From: Certhia americana
Taxonomy: Eukaryota > Chordata > Aves > Passeriformes > Certhiidae
Direction of reading: 5' to 3'
DNA length: 64,000 nt
Assembly: GCA_018697195.1 (NCBI GenBank)
Contig: CM031879.1
Span: 44,850,513 to 44,914,512 of the forward strand
Shown: in pieces, positions 49,701 to 60,830 of the stretch
How positions within the stretch are numbered: the stretch's first letter is position 1
How the letters are laid out: the number at the start of each line of letters is the position of its first letter
Program-made: the position numbers and the translations under genes
The notes under the pieces: generated by a model
Seen by the model: only the letters and a program-made list of their open reading frames with translations
Told to the model about the DNA's origin: nothing
Database searches by the model: none

Positions 49701-52700
49701 ATGTTTCTTCTTCCTAATTTCAGTTTGGAACAGATGGAGCAAAAAACTGGTTACAGATTTCCTCCCCAGGCCAGGCTAGGCTGTCAAACATTGAAAAATG
49801 ATCTGCTCAATTTGAGAGAATCTGAGGCACCACTCAATGAACCGGTGGTGAGCCACGTGCCACTGTTACTGATATTAGCAAACTGCAACTATTTATCAGC
49901 CTTGCAAACTGAATCTTTCAAAACTTTTAAGTGTACAGGAGTGCCTGTTGGCTCAGCTGAAACACAAATCTGGCATACAAATCAACTTTTGTTTCACTTA
50001 TTGCTGCTAAACATATATCTTGAAAGTCTTGATGCTGCAGTTGAATCTGTGGGGATCCGCAGATTTGAAAGGTATTTCTGATTGTTACTTAATTTGCATG
50101 GCACTGTCATTTGACCTTCTTTGCAAAACTCTTGGGTTTTTGCAGGAAGAGTGGAAAGGAATCTAGATGAGGGAAGGTATTGGCCCTCTCTAGAAGGACA
50201 GGTTCTTAGTGTTTGTAAAAAGCGGTAATGTAGACTGGAAACAATTTTTTAACCATCTGATGGCAATTCTTGCGTTGCCCTGAAGACAATGGATTATTTT
50301 GTGTCTTTGTAGCCTGTACAGCACTCTGCTGGGTCACCACAAACTCCACATCAGAAACTTCGCTGCTGAAAGTTTTGTCTTTCTAATGAGAAAGGTAAGT
50401 GGGATGTTTGTATTTTGGTGCTATCTTTGTTTTGAGGTGGTTTGTCTTGGTTTGTTTTGGTTTAATTTTTTGTCATACTAAGAGTGCCATGCATTCTATG
50501 TCAATAGTGGCAAGTAGAAGCTTCAAAACTCTGTTTGGAGATGTTAAACTAAATGCCTGTGGTTGGTTTATCTAAAATGACTAGAAATAGTAAGGTAATC
50601 CTGCAGAAGGGAGACTTGAATTTGTATAGGCACATTTGCCACTGGCCTTTTCACGAATAAAGGCCTTTGTAGAACTGAAATTCTTGTGATGTTTTTGCAC
50701 TCATGAAGATCACTTTATGTAACATTCACAGGCAGATGCGCAAAGATCAGACAGCAGCCTTTCATGGAGAAAGGAAAAGGGGTGATAGTTGTTGGGTTTT
50801 CTTTAGTCAAAACATACAAAAGCCAGGATTCCTTAGACTTGCAAGCAAGTTTGAGTATCCTCATTTTTGTTCTAAGTTGAGAGACCTTAATAAAGCATGT
50901 TCATTTGATTGATTGTTTTTGGAAGTTTCTGAACTTCAAGTCAAATCCTCAGAAACTGAGGTGTCTAAATTATTGGAGCAGAAGTCCCTGCAGTATTCTC
51001 AAGTGTGGTTCTAGTTTCAGATGACTGGATTGTGTGTTCAGCTGATACACATATCTTTCTTATCTGGACACGGACTTTTTTATTTTAGTTGTGACTGGTT
51101 TAACAGTGCACTTATGCACGTATTTAAAATCATGAGAAGAATCAAACCCATATATTTTAGCTGCAGTGACCTCAGCAGACCTGTGTACATTCTGGGGCTG
51201 TGGGAGCTATAGTGACTGAATAACTGATCAAATTTCTTCTTTGAATTTCCTTATGTGGTCACAGAAATAATGAGTTTGAGCTGTTGTGGGAAGTCAGGAC
51301 TAGGAGAACAGCATGGTGTTGTGGTGCCTTTTGATTGCCTCTATCCATCTGACAGCTCTGAATAGAAGATAACATTTCTTTTCTCCTAATGTTTTGTAGG
51401 TTTCTGATAAAAATGAACTCTTCAATTTAATGCTCCGTGACCTGGGAGAGCACCCTGGAAAGGTGGAAGGTGTAGGACAGCTGCTTTTTGAGATGTGCAA
51501 GGGTGTTCGAAACATGTTCCACTCTTGTGCAGAGACGGTAAAGAAAAGATTGCTGCTTTAACTGTTACTGTAACCAGCCTTAGGCAGTGTTCACTGAAAC
51601 CATCCTGTTTTCTCATTCACCTCAGTGGATCCTTGGTGATAAGTATGTTGGTAGTTACCTGGTAGGCTCTCAAAGCCTTCCAAGAATATTTTTTGAGACA
51701 GAAAGGTTGTTTTAAATAATTCCTTTGCAGTATTCCTGTGTGCTGAAATTGTACTTGCTGATATTTCAGATTTTAGGTGACAGCTTTTTTTTATTCCCTG
51801 TAGTCATTCTAGAAAGAATTGAGCTCGCTGGAATATCTTAGCAATACATTGTACTAATTTTAGGATTGCTAGATTTATTTTCTAAGTGTAAGAGCACAAT
51901 ATGCTCTTCTCCTATGCAGGCTATGAAGTTAATTCTGCTGAAGCTGGGGCCTATGACTGAAGAAGAAATTGAACTACCTTGGGTAGCTGTTGGAGAAGCC
52001 TTCCAGCAAATGATCAAATCAGCTGCAGTGCATATCCATAAAGAGCATTTTGACATTGTCTTCAAGTGCCTGGAGGTACTCTGATTATTTTTCTTCTTAC
52101 TTTTATTTTTTTATTAATGAGTGACTGGGAAAAAATTGTGCACTTATTGAGGAAAGTATTTGTGCTTTATTGGACCAGAACTGTTTTTTTGCTGCTTTGG
52201 AAACATAAAATAGAGTCATGGGTAAAATTCCACCCTTCTTTTCTAAGTTCAGAGTTACCTAAGAGTTACCTAAGTTACCCTGGTGGTTGTTTTGTGAGTG
52301 AGAAAGGAACTACTGTAGGTGAGACTCAGAACTCAGTCCTATGGCTGGGCAAGGATGGTTTGTACAGTCTGCTTTTGCTCACGTTGCAGAACCCTTGCTG
52401 GAATGTAGTGCTTGATTTATGTTGCTGAACAATTGGTGGTTCAAAACCACTGTATGACAGTAAAAGGGAAGCTTTTTGCACTACAGATCCTTTTAAAGCA
52501 GAGAGTTGGGTTAGACCTGGAAATCCAAATTTGAACCTTGCAGCCAAGTACTGAAAGTCAGAATGTTTTCAGTCTGGGTGTTTCTGTGTTAGTGCTTGGG
52601 GGTTACACTGTGATTTGAAGGAACACAGCTGAGGGCTGTGGGCTGTGCTGTGTTGGATCAGGGTGATGTAGAACAATCAGCAATGACACAGCCTGGCAGT

Positions 52701-55700
52701 GTGTTTTTCTTACCAATATTTAAAAGTTTGCAAACATCTGGTAGGGGGATTTGCTAAGGGGGATTGAAGCCTCTTGCAACTGACAACAGACTGTGTCAGT
52801 TGTGCTTCTCAGAGGGATGAAATGAGAAACTGCAGGGAATGGTTCACATGAGCTCTTTTAGGATAGTTCTTCCAGCATGGGTAAATAATTCCTATTGGTT
52901 CCTTCTTGAGACTGCTTTCCTGTGATTAACAGGTTTCCTAGAAAATCCCGTCCTGTTCCTCTGGCCTCACCCAATATGATGAGCAGTTTTTACCTGACTC
53001 TCATTAGCTACAGATTTGTTTATCACTGAATGTTTTGTGTTCTTGAGGTTTCTTTGACTCAGCGTCTGCAGTTGTTACAAAATCTTGGAAATTCGTGACA
53101 TACTTCCTTTTATTTTTAATGAGGCTTTTTCTTTTACACTGGGAGCTGGTGGACAGATTGGGATATCTTGCTCAGGGGGAATTAATCATGTAGTCTATGA
53201 TAGCTGTCTTAATTGGGTTCCATTTGTTGGATCAAGGATAGGAGTTTGTATCTTCTGGGCAGAAAGAGACATTACTGTAGAACGTACATTATATGAATAA
53301 TCTCTCAGCATCCACATTAGCAGTTGATGCATAAAGTGTAAAAGTACCTGAATTTTGATAATTGCAGTGAAAGCTGGGGGCTTCCAAACCATTGTGGGTG
53401 TGAAGCCTAATGTTTCTCTTTCCTATTTTGTATGTCAGGTGTTGGCTTTTCTGGACACCCTCATTTTATTAGTTCCTTGTGTTTCTGTCCAAGGAATCTG
53501 GGATGTGTTTTTATGTAAGGGAGATTTCACAGTGTTTCTGCAAGGTTTGATTTGTGGAATATGTATAAGAGAGCTAACAGTAGTTTGTTGGGCAGCTGAG
53601 ATACTGATTCTTTAGAATGTTCTTCAAATAGTAGGTGAAACAGAGTCTGTTCATTTATCTGAAGCATTTAATTTCCCTATTTTATTTGAACAGGAATCAC
53701 TCTTAGATTTGCAGAGGAAAATAACTAAGATCAATTGCTCTGTGGCTTCAGAGCAGATGGAGAAGATTCTGCAAGCTTATCTGACCTTAGTGGAACATTC
53801 AAATGGATCTAAAATATCACTGCCTGAAGATGTCTGTCAGGTAGGTCAGACTGTCACTTAGATGTGTCAGAGAAGTGTTAGTTGAATATGGAAGAGGTGT
53901 GGTCAGCCGAAGCATTCAAACACATTTCTGATGCATCACTGGCCTTAGGGTTTGAGTTGAGTGAACAGAGACATATATTTTGAGTGTTGCTACCTCTCTG
54001 ATCCTGTGAGATTTTACCTCTGTGTTGTAATGCTAGTGTAGCCCAGCTTTAAATGAGCAATGGGAAAAATGGGCTACTGCTTCTAGAGTCTGTTCCTGCT
54101 GCTGTGGAGGAGACACATCCCACCCCACCACCACCCCTTGGCCGTGTCAGTGGTATAGAGCAGTTTTGCCAGATTCACATACATTTGACTCCATCAGAGT
54201 AGATTTAGAGCCTTCAGACTTCAGTGGGACTATTAGGATTCATTTCTGTGAGCTGAAGCTTAGAACTCTGTGCCCTCCTGGTCCAGGGACTGTCCAGGAC
54301 ATTCAGGCCAGATAATCATGGACAGATATGAGTTCTCTGTTTTCCATTTCAGGTTTTAATAAAAATGTTAAAAACACCATATCTCTCATCGTCTTGCTGC
54401 AAGATGCTGCTGAACACTATTTCTGCATTCCTGCTGGCTGAAAATGTTTTGTTGCCGGATTCTTTGACCAAGGAAGCCATTCAGAAGGTAATATGGATTG
54501 CTGCTTATGCCAGAAATCCCAGACTTCAAATTCCCTGGAGCAGGGTGATTTCTGGACATTCTGTTTCAGTCTGGGAAATATGCTATAAAGTTCCCTTTAG
54601 CCTTTTTGCACAGATAATGAAGAAGCTGCCCAATGCCTTAAATAAAGTCTGATGAGGTTTTGGGGTTACCTGATAGTCTTGCACAGACTTTCAGTATAGC
54701 AATGCCACCACAGCAGACATCATTGCAATGAAATCCAGGCTCTGATTCAAGCACCTACAGCCTCTGTAGAGGAAAAGAACAGGAGCAGTGAAGGAATACA
54801 TCCTGCCTATGGTGATAAAGCAGATCATCGTGTCAAACTTAGTGAAAAAAGTGCATTTTTCATTCAGTTTCCAAGCATTTAATGAGCATGCCTTAGCCTT
54901 GTGAACAGGGTTCACACAAGTGCAGTTTTGATTTAGAAAGTACAGGGGTAAGCATATTTCAGTACTACCTTTGCTCCTGGGGCATTGACATGATTAGCTG
55001 CATACATTCCTATCAAATGTAGTGTTGCAAAGATTAACAGGAGATTATGCTATGGAGTGTGATTATTTAGTTTTCCTGCTACATTATAATTTTGCAATTA
55101 ACAGTTGTAGTGTGCGTGTGAAAATATATTTAAAATAAAAATGCCATGTGATTTCCAATAGGAAAGAAGACTTGCAGTTGTTCAACAGATCAGATTTCAT
55201 CTGGTCTTCAGTGTTGACTTGTGCTGAAGTAGGATTGGCTTTGCCTGTGACACGAAGCCACTTTTGCTCAGGACATTTCTTCCGACATTTCAGGATATTT
55301 GTATGGGCTTCTGTTAAACTGACGGAGGCTTAAAAGCTGTCCTTGTGTACTGAAGGGTCTGGGAAAGAGAGATCTGGGTTTGTATTTTAATTTTTTTTTC
55401 TTGGCATTGAGGAGTACATAGAGGGTATCTCAAAGGACTGTTCCTATTTTGGATCCTTCAAAAGGACAGGTTTGCTCTGCCCATAGGTAGTAAACTTTCT
55501 GCAACCTGCTACAAGAAAAAGCAGTTAAAATATGTTTTGAGCCTAAGCTTTTTCCTAACAGTTAGGGGATCTGTGCTGCAGTGCTAGAACTTCCAACTTA
55601 TATTTTTCATATCACACTGAAGAGATAGCTCAGTTTTCTTTGCACAGAGACAGTAGGAATCCAGCAGTGTTTGTCAAAAAGGGTTGTGTCAGTATGGTTT

Positions 55701-58700
55701 GTTAAAAAGGACTGTGCATTTCTGTACCTGAATTTTCACTTGGAAACAATGCTGCTCTGTGTGCTGGAATTAGCAAGAGACCCAGGCAGAGTGTCTCAAG
55801 AGTTCAAAGCCTGTTTCATTTGTATACCAGTAGAAAAGTCCCATGGGTAGTGAAGAGCTGACTATGAAATACCTCTCATTCTGCAACATTTCACTTGCAT
55901 CTTGCAGGTATTTGCAAGTGGATTTGAACGGCATTTTCTTTTGGACTTCTCTGAAGCAATGTTCACAATGAAGCAGTTTGAGAGGGTAGGTGAAAGTGAT
56001 TGTGCATTATGTTTATTTTTGTTGCTAAAGGGAACAACTGGAGAATCCACAGTATATTCACCTGCCTTGTATGCTGAAGGATTGCTGTATGTAAATAAAC
56101 ATGATGTTTATTTAAACTTCCTGATAAGAAGGAAAGAGGTTACTTGTGCTTTTGTGTTAAAGTTGTGCAAGGGTTCTCAGAGTTTGAGAGGTGACTGGTA
56201 TCTGCTTAAAAAAAAAATCTTGTCTCTGGGGAATTAAGAGGGTGAGTGTGTTATGGATGGGAAGAAGAGAATGACTTCTGGAGAAACTAAGTGGAAATTA
56301 AGAATAAGCCCTAGAGCTGGTGATCTGGGAGGAATGAAATTAATTAAATGGAGTGGGAGGTGAAAGCCAAGTCAAGGGTCTGGAATGTCCTGATAAGACT
56401 GGATTTGGTGCAAAATGAGTTTGTGCATTAAATTACTGTCCCTGCTGGGACAGGAAAATGTCAGTGTGCTGGTGTCTAGGGGCACCAGAATTGGTAAGTC
56501 CGATGCTTTGCTGGCTTATTTGTGAGCATTTGGATTTCCCTGTGGATGGCGTTAGTTTTTTTGTGGATTTGATGATGGTTAAAGAGATTTGCCAATCTTT
56601 GACGTTTTACCTTTTATTTTTTTTATCTCTTCAGCATTTTCTCCCATGCTTTCTAGAATACATTGAACATTGCTTCTCTGGCACAGATGCCATCACAAAG
56701 GATGAGGCTGTGGCAATTCTGGCTAAACTCATTTTGGTGAAGGCAGAGCCTCCTACCATTGGTTCAATGGCATTTGAAAAGTATCCTCTTGTTTTCACTG
56801 AAGCATCAGTCAGGTGAGACTTCTCAAGTTTAGCCAAGATGTGTCTGTGTGGCTCTAGGCCTGAAGGCAGTGCAGAGCACATAAAAGTTGCCCTCCACTG
56901 TTTGCTGGAGTTGTGTAAATGGCAGCATTGCTGGCAGATTGCAAACCAAGTGATGCAGTAGGATATCACTTTCCTTCTTGAAATTCTATGAGAAGAGATG
57001 CCACTTTGGAAAGGTGGTCACTGATACAGTGTTGTGGTGCATGTATGATGGGGGTCTGTTACATCATCATGCAAACTGCATCCCTTGGCAGTTAATCTTT
57101 GTAGTGAGTGCAACAGTTCAGCTTCTCATCATTACTAACCTTCTGCCTATGCTCCAGCTTTTTTCCTTTATGCATATGTCTTGTCCAGGGGCTTTCTTGG
57201 CAGCAGTACTAAAGTCTTGCTATAGAACACAGCTGGATGTCAAAGGACATGTAATTAATCCAGAAGCAGCACTGTGCTGGTACAGCTTGACTGCTTTTAG
57301 TTGCAAACCTAGCTTGGTTGCAATGAAGTGGTTGGTTTCCCCGAAGCCTCTTTGGAAAAATTAAGGGTAACCACTGAAGCACAGAATGCTCATCTAATGA
57401 TAGTGATTTTTCAAGTAATTCTAACTCAGCTAATTCAAAACTTTTGACTTTGTACTGCCTTTTATGTATGGTTTTATTTTTCCTTAAAGCCGTCTACTGT
57501 GTGTGGCTTTTTCCTATTTTTATTTAATAATAGTGGAAGCATTGAGGATGCAGGAACAGAAGGTTGAGTCAAAATGATAAAATTTGGTTTTCTTTCCTTA
57601 TTTTCTTTCTTTTTTGATCTCTCTATTTTTTCAGTGGTTTGGAGCACAGCTGCAAGGACCTTGGTCCTGCTTGGACTTTTTTTTTGTGGTCTTGCAATGT
57701 CAGTGGCGTAAATTATGGCCAGCAGACATCTCAAGAGTTGCATACGCCATCTCCTACCTAGTTTTTAAATACTCCAATTCTGGAGATTTCTGAGCTGCCT
57801 CTGGCATACTGTGCCAGTACTATACAGGTGGTTTTTGATTTATTTGGGCTTTTTGGCTTCGGGGGTTTTTTTGTTGGGTTGTTAAGGGTTTTTTCCCCAG
57901 TCCTCAGTATATAACTTAAACCTACTTTGCAGCAGTTTAAATCCCTTGCTGCTTATCTGCTGGAAACATAAGGAGCAGAATATTTCTTAGTCTTTGCATC
58001 AAGCTTTTACAAATAGCAGACTTTCATCATCAGATATGTCTGAGATCATCTTTTTGTGGACCAACAATCCTAATTCCTTGAGGTTTATCTCATAAATGTT
58101 TTTTCTTAAGCCTCTAATGATCCTTGCTGTTGGCTTTTTATGAGCTTCTGTATTTCTTGAAGGGTTAAGCCTTCTGTGCAGCCTTCTGACTGATCTTGCA
58201 AGCACTGGGTGGAATGGAAAGATTGCTGCACATGGAGTATGAAGGACTCCTGTTCATATGTTCCAGTATGGTGTCAACCCTTTCTGCCTGCAAATAGGCT
58301 TGTTGATTTGGGCTCACCTTGTGATTCCATTTAAGTCCCAAGCCTTTTACCTCACTAATTGTTTTCTGTCATTCATGTCAATGTTGTTATGGTTTATTAA
58401 CAACAGTCACAGAGATGACTCTCAGGTGTTCCTAAAGTCTATATGTCCCAGTTATGAGGGTGTCCAAGTGTCCTTTCTTCTAGAAATATTATTTGAATTT
58501 GAAATACAAGAGCTGACATTTCTTTTGGGCCATGTATTGTGGTCTTTAGCATGACTAGATGACGTTTTGTGCAGTAGAGGACATTGAGAAGAAAACATCC
58601 CTTGTGTTGTGCAAGTCCTTTTTGCTAGAAGTAGACAACATAATTTGAATATCATAGGAGCAAAAGGAACAATCTCTGATATGCAGTGGTGGATTTCTAA

Positions 58701-59491
58701 GAAGTTTGGTTTTATTTTTAGCTCTAATACAAGGCAACAAACAAGTAAAAGACAAGGAGAAAAGGCGGAAGTACCAGTGTTGGATCATGTGCTGTCTTTA
58801 TTGCATTTACCAGAGAAGGAAGACATCACTGACCTTTCACAGTCTTGGGTTGCCTTGGTTGTACTGCCACATATTAGGTAAGGGATATTCTAAGGTACTA
58901 TTGTGATGTATTTTTGTAATACTGTCTACTTCCTAATTGCCTATTAGCTCTCTCTCTGTAAGAAATCACTTTACTAAGGAAAGGACAGTAATTACTAGAG
59001 CTAGTTTCAAGAAACTGGGGTTGGAAGACAAAAATGAGTGCTGCATGGAAATACCATGAGTCAACAGTAAAGACAGGAATAGAATATCAGCTTCTTGATC
59101 GCCTACTCAGTAAATTTGGTGCTTTAGTATATAGAGATGTTCTTGACACATTTCAGTTTGCGTGTTTTAAGCACTATCTTCTCTCAACAGTATTTTTTCA
59201 GTAATTATTGAAGGGTTAGTTAGAAAGAAGATACAGTAAATGCTACAACTCAAACTGTGAAGCGGAAATACCAAAAACATTTTGGTGCTGGTTTTAAACT
59301 TGGAATGAGCTACTGTAATTTAATAGAGGTAAATGTGATAGGAAGCTTTTATACATAGGTGTCAGTGTAACAGAAATAAGTCTTCCCTTTTATTTTGAAC
59401 AGACCAATGAACAAAGACCACATTCTGCCACATGTGACAAGTTTTATAGACTCTCTCTTCACAGCCATTGACAAAGGGAACCTCTGCAAAG
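46415..59491 (+). CDS. UTP20: UTP20 small-subunit processome component, N-terminal 14 exons (partial, runs off window)
   Basis: UTP20 is a very large nucleolar protein (about 2,785 residues in human) built of HEAT repeats. It belongs to the U3-containing small-subunit processome and is needed for 18S rRNA maturation. Fourteen exons with consistent phases give about 558 codons here. Recognisable conserved blocks: FLTFSERLSNINIDIIHRID (exon 2), DTQDTELLEWAFTSLSYLYK (exon 5), KLHIRNFAAESF (exon 6), KVEGVGQLLFEMCKGVRNMF (exon 7), KDEAVAILAKLIL (exon 12) and LSQSWVALVVLPHIRP (exons 13-14), all close to human UTP20 as I recall it. The ATG at 46415 is in an ideal Kozak context (GCCGCCACCATGA). The DRIM domain and the rest of the protein lie beyond the right edge. 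An extra exon-like cassette in intron 5 is described separately. Confidence 0.95.
47068..47148 (+). CDS. UTP20: UTP20 exon 2
   Basis: Twenty-seven codons in phase 0: FLTFSERLSNINIDIIHRID RTGSYAE. Acceptor TTTTGCAG, donor GTGAGA. Confidence 0.95.
47495..47795 (-). mobile_element. CR1-type LINE 3' fragment in UTP20 intron 2
   Basis: The plus strand reads like the reverse complement of a common neoavian CR1 3' region: ttggaaaagacctctaagat, aaccatgtccctaagtgcca, catctacacgtcttttaaat, ccagggatggttattcaacc, cctcttgtcctctcacttgt in that order. About 300 bp, non-coding, antisense to UTP20. No other feature is recognised in intron 2 (47149-48270). Confidence 0.85.
48271..48337 (+). CDS. UTP20: UTP20 exon 3
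   Basis: Encodes EVETYFYEGLRKWKELNLTQ HF with one base carried over, close to human EVETYFFEGLLKWRELNLTE. Donor GTATGT, acceptor TTGACAG. Confidence 0.95.
48530..48662 (+). CDS. UTP20: UTP20 exon 4
   Basis: Encodes VQFYNEVANKCQSFNQLVYY then QSAVVQSLKTHLQVEGSLAY QPLL. Phases 1 in and 2 out. Donor GTAAGT, acceptor TGAACAG. Intron 4 (48663-49136) shows only T-rich runs. Confidence 0.95.
49137..49325 (+). CDS. UTP20: UTP20 exon 5
   Basis: Encodes LVVQLARDLQADFYPHFHDF, then FLAITKLLDTQDTELLEWAF and TSLSYLYKYLWRLMVKDIHN IY. It ends with AG of a split serine codon (phase 2), donor GTAAAA. The helical HEAT-repeat pattern is clear. Confidence 0.96.
49724..50071 (+). other. In-phase exon-like cassette of unknown origin in UTP20 intron 5
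   Basis: A strong acceptor (gtttcttcttcctaatttcag) opens a 348-bp segment that is stop-free in the frame continuing from exon 5 and ends at a plausible donor (AAG|GTATTT). Exon 5 ends in AG, the cassette supplies T to complete serine, runs 115 codons, leaves AG, and exon 6 supplies C for another serine. Inclusion would therefore add 116 residues without a frameshift. The peptide starts LEQMEQKTGYRFPPQARLGC and later reads VVSHVPLLLILANCNYLSAL and LLFHLLLLNIYLESLDAAVE. It is absent from human UTP20 as I recall that sequence, where exons 5 and 6 join directly. I do not recognise it. A lineage-specific cassette exon, an inserted gene fragment or chance are all possible. Confidence 0.4.
50313..50394 (+). 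CDS. UTP20: UTP20 exon 6
   Basis: Completes the split serine and encodes LYSTLLGHHKLHIRNFAAES FVFLMRK. Acceptor TTTGTAG, donor GTAAGT. Intron 6 (50395-51399) has no recognised element. Confidence 0.95.
51400..51537 (+). CDS. UTP20: UTP20 exon 7
   Basis: Forty-six codons in phase 0: VSDKNELFNLMLRDLGEHPG, then KVEGVGQLLFEMCKGVRNMF HSCAET. The second block is almost identical to human. Acceptor TTTTGTAG, donor GTAAAG. Confidence 0.96.
51920..52075 (+). CDS. UTP20: UTP20 exon 8
   Basis: Fifty-two codons: AMKLILLKLGPMTEEEIELP, WVAVGEAFQQMIKSAAVHIH, KEHFDIVFKCLE. Acceptor TATGCAG, donor GTACTC. Intron 8 (52076-53693), 1.6 kb, holds unique sequence with no recognised repeat. Confidence 0.94.
53694..53840 (+). 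CDS. UTP20: UTP20 exon 9
   Basis: Forty-nine codons: ESLLDLQRKITKINCSVASE, QMEKILQAYLTLVEHSNGSK, ISLPEDVCQ. Acceptor TTGAACAG, donor GTAGGT. Confidence 0.94.
54353..54487 (+). CDS. UTP20: UTP20 exon 10
   Basis: Forty-five codons: VLIKMLKTPYLSSSCCKMLL, NTISAFLLAENVLLPDSLTK, EAIQK. Acceptor CATTTCAG, donor GTAATA. Intron 10 (54488-55907), 1.4 kb, has nothing recognised. Confidence 0.92.
55908..55985 (+). CDS. UTP20: UTP20 exon 11
   Basis: Twenty-six codons: VFASGFERHFLLDFSEAMFT MKQFER, matching human IFESRFEKRLIFSFSEVMFA MKQFEQ. Acceptor CTTGCAG, donor GTAGGT. Intron 11 (55986-56634) has nothing recognised. Confidence 0.94.
56635..56813 (+). CDS. UTP20: UTP20 exon 12
   Basis: Encodes HFLPCFLEYIEHCFSGTDAI, TKDEAVAILAKLILVKAEPP and TIGSMAFEKYPLVFTEASV, ending with AG of a split codon. 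KDEAVAILAKLIL and GSMAFEKYPLVF are strongly conserved with human. Acceptor CTTCAG, donor GTGAGA. Confidence 0.96.
57935..58200 (-). mobile_element. Ancient CR1/L3-like LINE remnant in UTP20 intron 12
   Basis: The plus-strand words caatcctaattccttgaggt, ctcataaatgttttttctta, agcctctaatgatccttgct and gagcttctgtatttcttgaa follow the reverse-complement order of the conserved CR1/L3 3' region that spans the end of the reverse transcriptase, but with heavy divergence. The other parts of intron 12 (56814-58721) are unremarkable. Confidence 0.4.
58722..58877 (+). CDS. UTP20: UTP20 exon 13
   Basis: Completes a serine codon, then encodes SNTRQQTSKRQGEKAEVPVL, DHVLSLLHLPEKEDITDLSQ and SWVALVVLPHI. The first third diverges from human; the VPVLDH and SQSWVALVVLPHI parts are conserved. 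Acceptor TTTTTAG, donor GTAAGG. Confidence 0.95.
59403..59491 (+). CDS. UTP20: UTP20 exon 14 (last exon in window)
   Basis: Encodes RPMNKDHILPHVTSFIDSLF TAIDKGNLCK with one base carried over (human RPLEKEKVIPLVTGFIEALF MTVDKG). Acceptor TTTTGAACAG, donor GTCAGT. The next human segment (GNLFVLCQAVN) was not found in the remaining 4.5 kb. Confidence 0.93.
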
Positions 59492-59966
59492 GTCAGTTAC
59501 GGTTACTTCCTCTTTATTTGCTCTTTGTTAATATATAAAGAAATAAAAGCAGGTTTTCTGATTGCACAAAGCATGAAAATAAATAGTGGTAGCATTGTAT
59601 CCAAAATTTACTTGCCAGCTTGACTAAAACTAGAAGAGCAATTCTGCATTTGCTGTTCATAATAATGATGGAGTGACAGATGTCCTGCATATTGAAAGAC
59701 AGAGGTAATTGGGAAGGAAAAGAAGAAAGTGAGAAAAAAAGAGGAAGGAAATCTACCTAAACCAAATCCAGGCTGAAGCTGTCAAGTGAAGGAGAGACTA
59801 TTGACTCATAAGCTCCAATTCAAACCTATAGTGCAAAGTTTAGGACATTACCATCTGTCAGTTAATAGCTACACATCAATAAGAGTTAAAAATTCAATCT
59901 AGCACACTCCAATAAAATGTCATTATCTCCAACCCTTTGAGCTCTATGGTGGGTGCCAAAAAGTTC

Positions 59967-60315
59967 GTTGTGTTTTAACCCCAGCTGGCAACTAAGCCCC
60001 ACTCAGCTGCTCACATGCTCATACTTGCCCATACAGTGGGATGGGACAGAGAATCAGAATAGTAAAAGTGGGAAAATTTGTGGAGTGAGATGAAGGCAGC
60101 TTAATAGGTAAAGGAATAGCCACATACAGAAGCAAAGCAAAACAAGGAATTCATTTACCACTTCCTATGGCTGGGCAAGAAAGTCCAGGAAGGCAGGGCT
60201 CTGCCATGCATAGTGGTTACTTGGGAATACAAACAGCATCACTCTGAACATTCCCCATGTTATCTGCTGAGCATGACCATAAGGTCTAAAATATCACTTT
60301 GGTCCAAGTGGAGTC
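59967..60315 (-). mobile_element. Partial LTR of an avian endogenous retrovirus, copy 1
   Basis: The plus strand begins gttgtgttttaaccccagct, then gcaactaagccccactcagc, a tggggatgagggag-like purine block, acaaggaattcatttaccac and ggttacttgggaatacaaac, in the order of the reverse complement of a bird LTR. It stops near the ctttggtccaagtggagtc block, so the 5' part of this LTR (in its own orientation) is missing. Beside its 3' edge, 59949-59966 is a primer-binding-site-like ggtgccaaaaag (TGGCACC in the element's sense). Confidence 0.7.
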
Positions 60316-60344
60316 TTACCTTTGAGTCCCAGTTTCTCCTGGAG

Positions 60345-60830
60345 TATACCTGCTGTGGTGTAGACTTAGCCATCACCACAAGTGCGTTGGGGTGCACCTG
60401 TTCCAGGGCAGCCTTATCCATGGCCCACAGTATCCGTGGGCCACTGCCTTCAGAGATATAACTGCTCCAAATGTGGCCTTACCCATAGCTGCTCTCCCTC
60501 AGGAGTGTACCTGCTCTGTCATGGGCTTGTCTGTGGCCACGAACTTTGAGGTGCTCCAGCATGACCTCATGCATAGCTGGTGATGCTTCACAGTGTACCT
60601 GCTGCAGCCTGGCCTTACCCACAGGCACAGATGCTTCAGGTGTACCTTCTCCAGCATGGGCTTGCCCTTGAGTCACAATTCCTTCAGAGGTACACCTGCA
60701 GCAGCATAGATGTAGTTAAAGCCACCATTGCTTTGAGATGTACCTGTTTTGGCATGGACTTAGCCACAGATGCTTTGGGGTGTTCTGCTCACGTGTGGAC
60801 TCGTCCATAGGTCATAGTCTGATTGACTCA
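60345..60830. repeat. Degenerate tandem repeat of about 48 bp inside the retroviral remnant
   Basis: About nine or ten diverged units share gtgtacctgctccagcatgg, a cttacccatag-like middle and a gatgcttcag-like end. Examples begin near 60347, 60392, 60507, 60593, 60636, 60687 and 60738. Unit length varies from about 41 to 60. Open frames through it are short and overlap in several frames, so it is not clearly coding. It lies between the two LTR copies. Confidence 0.7.
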
